NCBI RefSeq assembly: GCF_000271845.1
Contig: NZ_JH719395.1
Span: forward strand, 3,916,361-3,980,360
Source of the DNA: Rhizobium leguminosarum bv. trifolii WSM2297
Lineage (GTDB): Bacteria; Pseudomonadota; Alphaproteobacteria; Rhizobiales; Rhizobiaceae
Direction of reading: 5' to 3'
Length of the DNA: 64,000 bases
In this document: in pieces, positions 1-8,787 of the stretch
Layout: each line of letters starts with the position of its first letter
Numbering within the stretch: the first letter of the stretch is position 1
Notes under the pieces: generated by a model
What the model saw: the letters and a program-made list of their open reading frames with translations, nothing else
Databases searched by the model: none
Told to the model about the DNA's origin: nothing
Position numbers and translations under genes: made by a program

Positions 1-1064
1 CGCAATCGGTTCAAAATTTCGAGACCTGGCTGGCTGGCCAACTCGGGGCCGATCTCGTCAAGGACGATCTCCGCGAGAAACACGAGAAGATGCGCAGCGA
101 CGATTTTGTCTTCCTGCGCGCCACCTATTGGCGCTGGTGCGAAATCATCTTCGATATCTGCCCGGAACTCGCAAGCGCGCCCGAGGTGCTGGCGATCGGC
201 GATACGCATCTGGAGAATTTCGGCACCTGGCGCGATGCCGAGGGCCGGCTCGTCTGGGGCGTCAACGATTTCGACGATGCGGCTGTCATGCCTTATGCGC
301 TGGATCTCGTTCGCCTTGCGGCAAGCGCCATCCTGGCACGTAATGGCGACGGCCCCACGGTTCGGATGATCGGTGAACTGATCCTCGGCGGCTATCGCCG
401 GGGCCTTGAAAATCCGCTGCCCGTCATCCTTGAGCGCGATCACAAATGGCTGCGCAAGGCGCTGATGCTGCCGAATTCCGAGCGCCGGGAATTCTGGGAG
501 AAATACGAAATGCTGCCTGCCGGCACCGAGCCACCGCCATCGGCCTATATCAAGGCGCTTACCGACGCCATGCCATCAGGCTCCGGACCTTTCGTGGCCA
601 GGCCGCGCAGCGCCGGCACCGGCAGCCTCGGCCGCCCGCGCTTCGTCGCCTATGCCGAATGGCTGGGCGGGCCGGTCCTGCGCGAGGCGAAGGCGCTGCT
701 GCCGTCTGCCTGGTCGCTTTGCCACAGGCCGAAAGACGTAGCGATCCATGCGGGCGAGATCGCCGGCGGGCGGCTGCGCTCGGCCGATCCCCATTATAGC
801 GTCTCCGGCCGTATTCTCGTGCGCCGGCTATCGCCGAACAGCCGCAAGATCGAGATCGACAAACACCCGGAGGTGCTGCTTTCGTCGACAATGCTCGAAC
901 TGATGGGCTTCGAAATCGCCAATTGCCATTCCGACGATGCGGCCGCCGCCGCCGCGATCCAGCGGGACTTGCAGGCCAGGGGCCCCGAATGGCTGCATGA
1001 GGCGGCGAGGGCCGCGGCATCGAGCATCAGCGCCGAGCAACAGGCCTATGCGCGCGCCCGCTAG
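1..1064 (+). CDS. DUF2252 family protein, 5' end cut off by window
   Basis: The reading frame is open from base 3 to the stop at 1064, so the true start lies upstream of the window; the ATG at 90 is internal. The visible part has the DUF2252 pattern: an FRATYWRW-like block, then an IGDTHLENFG motif and a VNDFDDA motif that resemble the catalytic and metal-binding loops of aminoglycoside-phosphotransferase-like kinases. The substrate of this family is not known. The reading frame upstream of the ATG at 90 continues the same family pattern (for example FETWLAGQLG), which supports the partial call. It runs towards the convergent DUF1513 gene and ends next to a degenerate repeat. Confidence 0.85.
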   Translation, partial: QSVQNFETWLAGQLGADLVKDDLREKHEKMRSDDFVFLRATYWRWCEIIFDICPELASAPEVLAIGDTHLENFGTWRDAEGRLVWGVNDFDDAAVMPYALDLVRLAASAILARNGDGPTVRMIGELILGGYRRGLENPLPVILERDHKWLRKALMLPNSERREFWEKYEMLPAGTEPPPSAYIKALTDAMPSGSGPFVARPRSAGTGSLGRPRFVAYAEWLGGPVLREAKALLPSAWSLCHRPKDVAIHAGEIAGGRLRSADPHYSVSGRILVRRLSPNSRKIEIDKHPEVLLSSTMLELMGFEIANCHSDDAAAAAAIQRDLQARGPEWLHEAARAAASSISAEQQAYARAR

Positions 1065-1145
1065 AGCAATTTCAGCAAAAGTGCGTAGCGGTTTTGCGTC
1101 CTTAAAGCGTGGCAAGCGAATCTGAAGGATCGCGACACGCTTTAA
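1063..1145. repeat. Degenerate rhizobial intergenic repeat, copy A
   Basis: The stretch starts GAGCAATTTCAGCAAAAGTG and continues with TAGCGGTTTTGCGTCC. It shares this pattern with the segment at 33510-33612 and more weakly with 34505-34560. The second half has an imperfect inverted repeat around AAAGCGTG/CACGCTTT. It lies between two convergent genes and could act as a bidirectional transcript end. Calling it a dispersed rhizobial element is from general familiarity plus the copies inside this window. Confidence 0.5.
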
Positions 1146-2224
1146 GAGACCCTGACGATGTGCTGGTCCCAGGCGACCTCGCTGCGGGTCGAGAGGAAAT
1201 CGCCGTCATAGGAGGAGACGGCAAAGCCGCTTCTTGCCGGCGCGATGCCCGCGGCATCCGGGATGGCCGTTTCGGCAAGCACCTTGCCGGTCTTTGCGTC
1301 GATGGTCACAGACGCTCCGCCCTTCGGCGACGTCACGCCGACGAGGCCCTCGCTGCGATTGACGGCGATCGCGCCGACATAATTGGCAAGCCTGCGCGTC
1401 GTCTGCTCCGGCAGGTCGATGAAGTACAGATCCTCCCCCTTGGCGAAATGGCCGACAAGCGGCGGCAGGTCCTTGCGATGGCCTTCGTACTGGCAGGCGA
1501 ACCAGATGCGGCCCTTATCGTCGAGATCGACGTGGCGAGTGGAAAGTTCCGCCCATTGCGCCGGCAGCAGATGTTTTTCAACGAGCGCCCCGGTCGCCGC
1601 ATCGATCAGTACCAGCGAAGGCTGCATCTCCCCGAGATTGAGCTTGGTGCGGCCGAAATCCGGATGTGTCTCGATGCCGCCATTGGCGACGATCAGAAGG
1701 CGTCCGTCATCGGAAACCGTCATGTCGTGCGGACCGATGCCGTAGGTTTCGAACTCGCCGATGCGGGTGAAGCGGTTGGTGGCGTCGTAGAGGCCGATCA
1801 TGCCGCGATTGCCGTCGAAGTCGTTCTCGCTGGCGTAGAGCACACGACCATCGGGGGAGAAGGCGCCATGGCCGTAGAAATGCCGGCCCTCGATAGAATT
1901 GATGACGATCGGTTCGCGCTTATTCCGCGGATCGAAAATCATCGCATAGGTGCCGGGCCGGCGGGCGAAGGCGACGGTCATGCCGGTGGCGGCGCTGAAG
2001 GCCATGCCGTGGGCGCGCGCGGGAAGCGCCACCTGATCGATGAGTTCGCCGCGCTCCGTCACGGTCGCGACGGCAAAGGAACCGCTCGCTGTACGAATGC
2101 CCGAGGCATAGACCGCATCGGTCCGCTCTAGCGCCATCAGCGATTTTGGCGTCAGGGCCGCAAGGAAGCCGAGCCCGGCCGCCTTGACAAAGCTGCGTCG
2201 GTCGATTGCGGCGGTTCGCATCAT
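1142..2224 (-). CDS. DUF1513 domain protein, Tat-exported beta-propeller
   Basis: Predicted periplasmic protein of unknown activity that belongs to the DUF1513 family, usually found with imelysins and a di-haem protein. The N-terminus carries a twin-arginine signal (DRRSFVKAAG followed by a hydrophobic stretch and SLMA), so it is probably exported folded, perhaps with a cofactor. The rest shows repeated blade-like segments (for example FSPDGRVLYASEND and VSDDGRLLIVANGG), typical of a seven-bladed propeller. The ATG at 2224 is chosen over 2281 because it sits directly before the Tat motif and follows the upstream imelysin stop (2229) by 4 bases. It is the last gene of a four-gene leftward set. 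Confidence 0.85.
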   Translation of the reverse strand: MMRTAAIDRRSFVKAAGLGFLAALTPKSLMALERTDAVYASGIRTASGSFAVATVTERGELIDQVALPARAHGMAFSAATGMTVAFARRPGTYAMIFDPRNKREPIVINSIEGRHFYGHGAFSPDGRVLYASENDFDGNRGMIGLYDATNRFTRIGEFETYGIGPHDMTVSDDGRLLIVANGGIETHPDFGRTKLNLGEMQPSLVLIDAATGALVEKHLLPAQWAELSTRHVDLDDKGRIWFACQYEGHRKDLPPLVGHFAKGEDLYFIDLPEQTTRRLANYVGAIAVNRSEGLVGVTSPKGGASVTIDAKTGKVLAETAIPDAAGIAPARSGFAVSSYDGDFLSTRSEVAWDQHIVRVS

Positions 2225-2228
2225 CGCT

Positions 2229-3332
2229 TCAGTCTCCATCCGAAAAGGAAAAGCCGGCCGAAAGGCCGATGGCGGCGCCATATTCGTCGCTGATCCTGGT
2301 GATCAGGTCGCGGCTCTCGGCAAGCAGCGTATCGAGCTTGGCCTTCTCCGCATCGCTGACGGCAACGTCGATGTCGGGATTGAGCTTCGGCACGCTGTCG
2401 AGCAGCGATTTGAAGTCCTCGTCGATCGAGGCGGCAACGGCCTGTTTGTCCGGCGGCAGAAGCTCGGCCATGCCGGCCTTCTGCCAGAGCGTGCGCAGGC
2501 CGTCGATATTGGCGGCCATCGATTTCCACGTATTCTTGGAGCGCCAGTAGATCGCCATGCGCGGGCGCGGCGCGGTGTCCTTGCCCTTGTAGAATTGTTC
2601 CAGCCGCTGGTCGCGGACATTTTCGGCGCCGTGGACGAGAATGCCGAGCAGCGCGGTCACGGCTTCCTTGTTGTCCATGAAATCATTGCTCTGCGGGCCC
2701 GGATGTTTCCAGCTCGCCTGCACCCCGTCCGGCTTTTCCCAGGCGGCGACGACCTCGCCGGCCTCTCGCTGGATATTGCCGGCGACCGCCTGGCCGTAAA
2801 GGCAGCGGAAGCCGCCCTTCTGGCCGACGAGATTTTCGGAGCCATTGCCGTAAAGCACGTATTCCAGCGCCGTCAGGCCCTGCAGCGCCACGCTCTTGCC
2901 GGCGATCGCATCGACCGTCGCATCCTTCGGGTCGGCCTTGGCGATCAGCGCCTGCACCTGCTTCAGGCCGACGCCCTTGCGGTCGGGATAAAACAGGATG
3001 TGCTCGAAGAGATTGTCCTGGATGACCGGTCCGGTCTGGACGATCTCGATGATCGACCAGTAGCGGATCGTATCGTCGAAGGCGGATTTCGCCTTGTCGA
3101 GCGTCTGCTGCGTGCCGTCGCTGCAAAGATCCTTCATCGCCGTCGTCAGCCGGGCGGCCGATTGCTGCATATTGCGGTAGCCCGGGCGGATCGCCTCGTC
3201 GACGGCGCGCTGCATGACGGCGGGAACGGCATCCTCGTTCAGCCCTGCCGGAGGAGCGGCGGTCTGGGCGGCCGCCGATGTGGCGAGGCCGATCAGAGTG
3301 AGGCAGAGCAGGGGGTGCCATAGGCGCATCAA
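2229..3332 (-). CDS. Imelysin-like periplasmic protein (M75 family), second copy
   Basis: Imelysin-family protein of 367 aa with a Sec signal peptide (hydrophobic LLCLTLIGLATSAAAQ near residues 8-23). Members of the family are periplasmic or surface proteins associated with iron uptake; proteolysis is not generally accepted. The usual GxHxxE motif is changed here: residues 152-157 read GLTALE, so Thr stands where His is expected, unlike the paralogue at 5134-6408. A second Cys pair region (FRCLYGQ) is visible. Its start overlaps the stop of the di-haem gene by 4 bases (ATGA), showing translational coupling, and DUF1513 follows 4 bases later. Confidence 0.85.
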   Translation of the reverse strand: MMRLWHPLLCLTLIGLATSAAAQTAAPPAGLNEDAVPAVMQRAVDEAIRPGYRNMQQSAARLTTAMKDLCSDGTQQTLDKAKSAFDDTIRYWSIIEIVQTGPVIQDNLFEHILFYPDRKGVGLKQVQALIAKADPKDATVDAIAGKSVALQGLTALEYVLYGNGSENLVGQKGGFRCLYGQAVAGNIQREAGEVVAAWEKPDGVQASWKHPGPQSNDFMDNKEAVTALLGILVHGAENVRDQRLEQFYKGKDTAPRPRMAIYWRSKNTWKSMAANIDGLRTLWQKAGMAELLPPDKQAVAASIDEDFKSLLDSVPKLNPDIDVAVSDAEKAKLDTLLAESRDLITRISDEYGAAIGLSAGFSFSDGD

Positions 3333-5086
3333 AGTGACTCCAGGAATGTAATCAGGGCCTCCCTGTCGTCTCTCGACAGGGAGGAGAAAGCGTTGCGGGC
3401 CTTTTCAGCTTCGCCGCCGTGCCAGAGGATCGCCTCGGTGAGATTCCGCGCACGGCCGTCATGCAGGAAAAAGCTGTGTCCGCTGACAGTCCGGGTCAGT
3501 CCTATACCCCATAGCGGTGGCGTGCGCCATTCACGTCCGCTTGCAAGGCCGACCTGCTGCCCGTCGGCAAGTCCGTCGCCCATATCGTGCAGAAGAAAAT
3601 CGGAATATGGCCAGATCAGCTGGAAGGACTGCGCCTTGTCTGGCGCATCCCGGCGGGTGACGAACTTCGGCACATGGCAGGAAATGCAGCCGGTTTCGTA
3701 GAAAAACTTCTTGCCCTTCAGCGTCTCGGGGAAACTCGCCTTGCGGCGTGAGGGAACGGCAAGGTTTTCGGAGTAGAAGGTCACGAGGTCGAGAATAGGC
3801 CCCGGCGCTTCCTCCGCGCCCAGCCGTTTCTGCACGCCGGTCGGCATATTGAGGCATTTTACTTCCGCCTTGGTGCAATCGCCGTGCGCGTCCGGGTGGT
3901 CGGGCGTGGAGATGCCGATATCATTGGCGAAGGCATTGGCATTCTGGTCGCGCACCGTGGCGTTCTGCGCCTTCCAGCCAAAGCGGCCAAGCACGATCGC
4001 GCCGCTGCGGTGATCGCGTACGATCGCCGCCTTGCCGGAAATGCCGTCGCCATCGGCATCGTCAGGATCGGCATGGGCCAGGATATCGGCTTGAGGAATG
4101 GCCTCGATCAGCCCGAGGCCGATCATCGCAGGAGCGACACGCGCCGATATCGTCGTCGCCGGATCGAGCGGTCCGTAGGCAAGGTCGGTCACCGCGTAAT
4201 GCGGCCGGCGCAGCGACACCGTCTCGCCGTCGCCAAGCGTCGCCGCCTCCTCATCATAGTCGATCGTCATCCGTCCTTCGGCGGCAAGTCCGGGAACGGC
4301 AAGATCCTGCAACTGATGGCCATAGACCGGATCGGGGAAATTGAGGATATCGGCGCTTGCGATCGTCTTTTCTTCCTCCGGCGTTCCGGCCGCGCGAGAA
4401 AGCCGCAGGAACATCGAGACGGCACTTGGGCCGCCCTCCGGCGGTTTGCCGCGGCCGTCATTGACATGACAGCTCATGCAGGAGCGGGCGTTAAACAGCG
4501 GCCCGAGGCCATCGGAGGCCTGCGTCGAGGAGGGTGAGGAAACCCAGAGCCTGCGGAACAGCGCATTGCCGAGCTTGAAATTCTGCTCTTCCTCGAAGGG
4601 GATGTTGGCCGAAATATGCGAGAAGCTATCTTCGGTGACCGGATCGATCGAGGTCGTTCCACCTGCCTGCATGGCTTCGTATTGTTCGGCCTTCGAAAAA
4701 TCCGTAGTCGGCCGCGTCACGTCGGCGACGCGCTTCAGATCGGCCTCGGAAAGGTCGGTGCGTTTCGCCGGCAGATCGAAACCGGCGGCAAGAGCGACGG
4801 GCGCTCCTGCAAGGGCGGCGAAAGCGGCGATGCGGATGGATAGGCGGAATTTTGAGAAGAGGCGAATATTCCGAGCGGCAGACTCGCCGGTGCTGGTTCG
4901 CGCTTCCCTTGATGCTCCCTCATTCCTGTGCTCGTCACAGGAATCCAGTGCGCCCAAGTCCTTGGGCGCGGAAGACTTCCCTTTGACCGAGTCGTTCACG
5001 GCGCCGACGCGCCGTGGCTGGATTCCTGTGACATCCCTCGGGCAAAGCCCTGAGGACACAGGAATGAGGGAAGTAATAGATGGCAT
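3329..5086 (-). CDS. Di-haem c-type cytochrome, thiol oxidoreductase-like (DUF1111/DHOR)
   Basis: Exported protein with two CxxCH haem c sites, CMSCH at residues 203-207 and CISCH at 467-471, in the layout of the di-haem oxidoreductase family found beside imelysins. A redox role in periplasmic iron handling is inferred from the neighbours. The start is uncertain. The long frame opens at ATG 5086, but its first 57 or so codons are translated from a palindromic repeat (4917-5070), and only a weak ribosome site precedes it. The hydrophobic export segment begins near residue 84 (RIAAFAALAGAPVALAAG). The natural start may therefore be just after the repeat, for example near 4867, where only non-ATG codons such as ATT are available. 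The next gene overlaps by 4 bases. Confidence 0.85.
   Translation of the reverse strand: MPSITSLIPVSSGLCPRDVTGIQPRRVGAVNDSVKGKSSAPKDLGALDSCDEHRNEGASREARTSTGESAARNIRLFSKFRLSIRIAAFAALAGAPVALAAGFDLPAKRTDLSEADLKRVADVTRPTTDFSKAEQYEAMQAGGTTSIDPVTEDSFSHISANIPFEEEQNFKLGNALFRRLWVSSPSSTQASDGLGPLFNARSCMSCHVNDGRGKPPEGGPSAVSMFLRLSRAAGTPEEEKTIASADILNFPDPVYGHQLQDLAVPGLAAEGRMTIDYDEEAATLGDGETVSLRRPHYAVTDLAYGPLDPATTISARVAPAMIGLGLIEAIPQADILAHADPDDADGDGISGKAAIVRDHRSGAIVLGRFGWKAQNATVRDQNANAFANDIGISTPDHPDAHGDCTKAEVKCLNMPTGVQKRLGAEEAPGPILDLVTFYSENLAVPSRRKASFPETLKGKKFFYETGCISCHVPKFVTRRDAPDKAQSFQLIWPYSDFLLHDMGDGLADGQQVGLASGREWRTPPLWGIGLTRTVSGHSFFLHDGRARNLTEAILWHGGEAEKARNAFSSLSRDDREALITFLESL
4917..5070. repeat. 154-bp palindromic dispersed element (RPE/RIME type)
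   Basis: Outer arms CCCTCATTCCTGTG (4917-4930) and CACAGGAATGAGGG (5057-5070) are perfect inverted repeats of 14 bp. Inner arms GTCACAGGAATCCAG (4934-4948) and CTGGATTCCTGTGAC (5018-5032) are perfect over 15 bp. Further GC-rich palindromes fill the centre. The organisation matches mosaic palindromic elements found in many copies in rhizobia. Here it lies between two genes of an operon and is open in the reading frame of the di-haem protein. Confidence 0.75.
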
Positions 5087-5097
5087 TTCAAGAGTCC

Positions 5098-5124
5098 GGG
5101 CCGCTCCGGCTGTCGAAGCGGCCC
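5098..5124 (-). terminator. Intercistronic hairpin after imelysin
   Basis: GGGCCGCT (5098-5105) pairs perfectly with AGCGGCCC (5117-5124). Read leftward it follows the imelysin stop by 9 bases. There is no good T-run in that direction, so it is more likely an mRNA-stabilising or attenuating hairpin than a full terminator. Confidence 0.4.
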
Positions 5125-5133
5125 GCCTTTTGC

Positions 5134-6408
5134 TTATTTGAAGACGGCGTTAGGATTATCCAAGCTGTCGGAACCTTCAAGCTGAACCGTACCGAGATCG
5201 AGTGCGGCAATAACGCGCTGTACCGATTTCGTCTGGTCGATCAGTCCGTCGATGGCGGCCTGGACGACGGCGTTGCCGTCCTTGTTGCCCTCGGCGATCA
5301 TCTGGTCGTACTTCTCGACCGTCTCGCCGCGCTTGGCCATGGCATTCATCGCATCGAGCGTCTTGTTGAGCTTGCCTTCCATCTCGGCGTCGACCGCCTT
5401 GTCCTTGGCAGCGACGAGATCGTGCAGCGACGGGCCGCTGAGCTTGGTGCCGTCGACGCGGGTATAGTTGCCAGTATAGGCGGCGGCGATGCCGATCGCG
5501 TCGTTGAGGTGCGAATTGTAGGTATTGTCCGAGAAGCAATCATGCTCTTCCTCAGGATCGTGCAGCAGCAGGCCGAGCTTCATGCGCTCGCCGGCAAGCT
5601 CGCCGTAGGAGAGCGAACCCATGCCCGTCAGGATCGCCACGAGGCCGGCCTTCGGGTCGGCTTCGACGTGCTTCGTCGCAGCGCCGTCCGCCTTCCAATT
5701 GTCGGTCATTTCCTGCAGGTCGGACACCAAGAGGGTCGAGGCGGATTTCAGATATTCGGCGCGGCGGTCGCAATTGCCGTGCGTGCAATTCTTCAGGTCG
5801 TAATCGGTTGCCGGGCGGTCGCCGGCGCCGGGGCCGGTGCCGTTCAGATCCTGGCCCCAGAGCAGGAATTCGATGGCGTGGTAGCCGGTGGCAACATTGG
5901 CTTCGATGCCGCCGGCCTCGGCGAGCGTGCCGGAGAGGAATTCCGGGGTCAGCTTGGAAGCATCGACATCCTTGCCGTCGATCTTGATCGTCTTGTTGGC
6001 AATGACATTGGCCACATAGAGAGAGTTTTCGTCGCTCTCGGTGCCATAGGAGGTATCGACATAGTCGATCAGGCCTTCATCGAGCGGCCATGCGTTGACC
6101 TTGCCTTCCCAGCCGTCGACGATCGGGTTGCCGAAACGATAGACTTCCGTCTGCTGATACGGAACGCGCGCCTTGATCCAGGCGTCCCGGGCCGCCTTCA
6201 GCGTCGCATCGGTCGGCGCCTTCAAAAAGGCGTCGATCGCGGCGTCGAGCGCCTTGGCCGTCGTCAGCGAGTCTTCGTATTTCGCATGCGCGACGTCGGC
6301 ATAATGTTTCACCACGGCGGCGGCATCGGTCTCGGCCTGCGCGGGAAGGGCGAGCAGGGCGGCGGGGGCAATCGCCAGCACGGCTGCGCGGAATGTATTG
6401 AGCTTCAT
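5134..6408 (-). CDS. Imelysin family protein, iron-regulated periplasmic protein
   Basis: A 424-aa imelysin with a Sec signal peptide (AAVLAIAPAALLALPAQA, residues 8-25) and an intact GYHAIE motif at residues 175-180, the GxHxxE signature of the family, followed by FLLWGQDLNGTGPG. A cysteine pair lies in a CTHGNCD segment. The ATG at 6408 is chosen because AGGAGAGG sits 4-11 bases upstream, whereas 6480 would put 24 hydrophilic residues before the signal peptide. It is the first gene of the leftward iron-related set; an Irr-box-like palindrome lies about 82 bp upstream. Homologues are often called IrpA or insulin-cleaving membrane protease, but transport or binding of iron is the more likely role. 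Confidence 0.9.
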   Translation of the reverse strand: MKLNTFRAAVLAIAPAALLALPAQAETDAAAVVKHYADVAHAKYEDSLTTAKALDAAIDAFLKAPTDATLKAARDAWIKARVPYQQTEVYRFGNPIVDGWEGKVNAWPLDEGLIDYVDTSYGTESDENSLYVANVIANKTIKIDGKDVDASKLTPEFLSGTLAEAGGIEANVATGYHAIEFLLWGQDLNGTGPGAGDRPATDYDLKNCTHGNCDRRAEYLKSASTLLVSDLQEMTDNWKADGAATKHVEADPKAGLVAILTGMGSLSYGELAGERMKLGLLLHDPEEEHDCFSDNTYNSHLNDAIGIAAAYTGNYTRVDGTKLSGPSLHDLVAAKDKAVDAEMEGKLNKTLDAMNAMAKRGETVEKYDQMIAEGNKDGNAVVQAAIDGLIDQTKSVQRVIAALDLGTVQLEGSDSLDNPNAVFK

Positions 6409-6489
6409 GATCCTCTCCTGTGACGGGATTTTCCGTCTAATCGGGCTCCGTCTCTTCGCGCAAAAGCAAACTGGTGTCAAACACTCTAG

Positions 6490-6506
6490 TTTGGAATAGT
6501 TTTAAG
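6490..6506. promoter_or_regulatory. Possible Irr box (ICE motif)
   Basis: TTTGGAATAGTTTTAAG matches the rhizobial iron-control element TTTAGAATnnTTCTAAA at 12 of the 15 defined positions as I recall that consensus. It lies 82 bases upstream of the imelysin start and in front of an operon that fits iron control. Regulator identity is inference. Confidence 0.4.
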
Positions 6507-6575
6507 ATGAGCGCTTGCTGGAAGAGCGGCTCTATTGCCGCGCATTTGCCTGAAAAATCGGCGTGTCCGCGGCGC

Positions 6576-7865
6576 TCAGCCCTTCCGCTGCATGCGACAG
6601 AAGAAGAAGCCGTCCGTATCGGTGGAGGCCGGCGTCAGCGTCACCGTCAGGCCGTCGGAAGAGTGCGGGCGCGGAGCGTCCTTGCCGAACAGGCCGTCCC
6701 AGGCGGGCAGGGCGCTGACGATCTGAAAGTCGGGATTGGCAGCCGTGAAGCGGCGCACCTGTTCTTCGTTCTCCTGAGGCAATACCGAGCAGGTGACGTA
6801 GATCAACTCGCCGCCTGGTTTGACGAAGCCGCTTGCCTGCGCCAGCGCGTCCTGCTGCTGGGTCGTGCGTTCGTCGAGGTTCTTTGCCGTCAGCCGCCAT
6901 TTGGTGTCGGGGCGCCGGCGCCATGTGCCGGTGCCGGTGCAGGGTGCGTCGACCAGCACCTTGTCGCAGCGTCCGGCAAGGCTGGAAAGCCCCCTTGCGT
7001 CGTCATGCACCTGAACATTGCGCGTGCCCGCCCGCTTCAGCCGCTCGATGATCGGGGCCAGCCGCTTGCGGTCGGCGTCATAGGCGTGAACCTGTCCCTT
7101 GTTGTGCATGGCGGCCGCCATGGCGAGCGTCTTGCCGCCACCGCCGGCGCAATAGTCGAGAACCTGTTCGCCGTCCTTGGCGAGCACCAGATCGGCGACG
7201 ATCTGCGAACCCTCGTCCTGAACTTCGAACCAGCCTTTTTGGAACGAAAGCTCGGCTGTCACGTTGGGAAGACGCGAGGCGCCTTCGCCGGCGGCAATCC
7301 GGATGCCGTAGCGGGCGATCTTCGCAGCCTGTGCGCCTGATCTTTCGAGCGCCCTGACGGCCTTGTCCTGGGAGGCCTTCAGGATGTTGGCGCGCAGATC
7401 GAGCGTCGGGCGGGCGGCGAGCGCCTGTGCCTCGCCGAGCCAGTGGTCGCCGAAGGCTTGTTCGAAGGAGGGCTGGACCCATTCGGGAATATCGCCGCGG
7501 ATATGCGGCGGCGCATCGTCGAGCGAGCGGCTTTCGAAGGCCGCGGCGGCATCGGCGGAAAGCGGCGCCGGCGCAAACTTGTCGTCCGCCAGTTCGGCGG
7601 CAAGGCTGTCGGGTGTGAAACCCCATTGGCGGAACATGACGGCATGGGCAATGGCCGCAGCACTATCGTCGTCCATCAGCCAGGCATGGGAAAGCCGCAT
7701 GCGCAGGGCGTCATAGACGATGTTGCCGATCGCAGCACGATCGCCGGAGCCGGCGAAACGATGCGCAAGGCCCCAGTCCTTTAGCGCGTCGGCGACGGGC
7801 CGCTTGCGGGCATCGATGTCCGCGAGCACAGAAATCGCCCCTTCGAGGCGGCCGCCCAGACGCAT
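6576..7865 (-). CDS. rsmB: RsmB/NOP family RNA (cytosine-5) methyltransferase
   Basis: SAM-dependent m5C methyltransferase that probably modifies 16S rRNA. The C-terminal Rossmann domain has the SAM loop DYCAGGGGKTLAMA, the DAPCTGTGTWRRRPD motif with one catalytic cysteine and the YVTCSVLPQENE motif with the second, as in RsmB, RsmF and NOP2 proteins. The first 150 residues form the helical N-terminal RNA-binding part. Length 429 aa is typical. The start at 7865 has AGGAG upstream (CAGGAGACTTGTGA then ATG). The exact target cytosine is not shown by the sequence, so the symbol is tentative. Confidence 0.85.
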   Translation of the reverse strand: MRLGGRLEGAISVLADIDARKRPVADALKDWGLAHRFAGSGDRAAIGNIVYDALRMRLSHAWLMDDDSAAAIAHAVMFRQWGFTPDSLAAELADDKFAPAPLSADAAAAFESRSLDDAPPHIRGDIPEWVQPSFEQAFGDHWLGEAQALAARPTLDLRANILKASQDKAVRALERSGAQAAKIARYGIRIAAGEGASRLPNVTAELSFQKGWFEVQDEGSQIVADLVLAKDGEQVLDYCAGGGGKTLAMAAAMHNKGQVHAYDADRKRLAPIIERLKRAGTRNVQVHDDARGLSSLAGRCDKVLVDAPCTGTGTWRRRPDTKWRLTAKNLDERTTQQQDALAQASGFVKPGGELIYVTCSVLPQENEEQVRRFTAANPDFQIVSALPAWDGLFGKDAPRPHSSDGLTVTLTPASTDTDGFFFCRMQRKG

Positions 7866-8015
7866 TCACAAGTCTCCTGTTGCCATGGCTTGCGATCGAT
7901 CCCGTCAGCCGCGAGCGTCGCGGGGCGGATTGTCACAAGTCTCAACCGCGTGGTACCCGCGATTGACGGCAAGAGCAAGCGCCGCTGACGGCGCAGCTGG
8001 TCGTAAGCCCTGGGC

Positions 8016-8378
8016 TTAGCTGATCACCTGGTAGCAGACCTTCGCCGTGCCGGAGCTCACCATGCCGATGTTCTGCGCGGCGGCGCGCGACAGATCGAGC
8101 ACCCGGCCGCGGATGAACGGACCGCGATCGTTGATGCGGACGACGACGGTGCGGCCATTGTTGCGGTTGGTGACCTTCACCTTGGTGCCGAATGCGAGCG
8201 AACGATGTGCGGCAGTCAAGACGGCAGGGTTCATACGTTCCCCGGAAGCAGTTTTGGAGTGAAGTGCGTACCATGAAGCACCGCCACAGCCATTTCCAGC
8301 AAAACTCTCTGCCGGAAGCAGGCAAGAGCAGGCTGCAATAGTTGCGGCAGCGATAATAGAACGACGTATTTTCTTCAA
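8016..8378 (-). CDS. RlpA-like double-psi beta-barrel protein, exported
   Basis: Small secreted protein of about 120 aa with a signal peptide ([21 protein letters not shown]) and an RlpA-like DPBB domain: [26 protein letters not shown] and [19 protein letters not shown], which carry the Asp/Arg region of the barrel. RlpA proteins bind or cleave peptidoglycan at division sites; this short form has the barrel but no SPOR domain. No ATG exists in the 5' region. The TTG at 8378 is preferred because GAGGGA lies 8-13 bases upstream; another TTG at 8408 is possible. Both cysteines flanking the barrel could form a disulfide. Confidence 0.8.
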   Translation of the reverse strand: MKKIRRSIIAAATIAACSCLLPAESFAGNGCGGASWYALHSKTASGERMNPAVLTAAHRSLAFGTKVKVTNRNNGRTVVVRINDRGPFIRGRVLDLSRAAAQNIGMVSSGTAKVCYQVIS

Positions 8379-8787
8379 AACAGAGTATCCCTCAACTATT
8401 GAACTCAACGCCCTTGCAGGCGGCGGGGCTTAAATCTGTTAAAAAGTGGCGAAAAAGTGCCGCATAAGATCACGGAATATTACAGTATGTAATATTTGTG
8501 ATGTCATTGATTAAATATGAGAATTGGCCGCATGTGCTAGAATGTGGAAAAAACGCAATGAAATCAGCTAAAATTCAAATGATTTTTCCGGTATGATTTT
8601 AAACTCGCGGGCCTTCACAAAAATCACGAAATATTTTTTCTGCTTTCGCCATATTTGCTGCCACATTTGCGCAAATTTAAAGGCCGTTAACCACAATATG
8701 CGGCGAGAATTGTTCTGCCAAATGTCGAAAGTAGGAATTTCCTACTCATTTTGGGTGATGACTGAGGTCACAAACGCTGGCCCTGGT
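8379..8787. other. AT-rich intergenic region with palindrome at 8469-8501
   Basis: About 400 bases markedly richer in A and T than the flanks, without a convincing gene. It holds AATATTAC (8476-8483) and its perfect inverse GTAATATT (8489-8496) around AGTAT, with further outer symmetry (ATCAC and GTGAT at the ends). The region is upstream of the rlpA-like gene and probably contains its promoter and a regulator site. Confidence 0.5.

Noticed and set aside
2184..3323. Long + strand open frame of 379 codons opposite the imelysin gene
   Set aside because: Arg/Asp/Gly-rich shadow of the GC-rich gene on the other strand; no ribosome site or family pattern.
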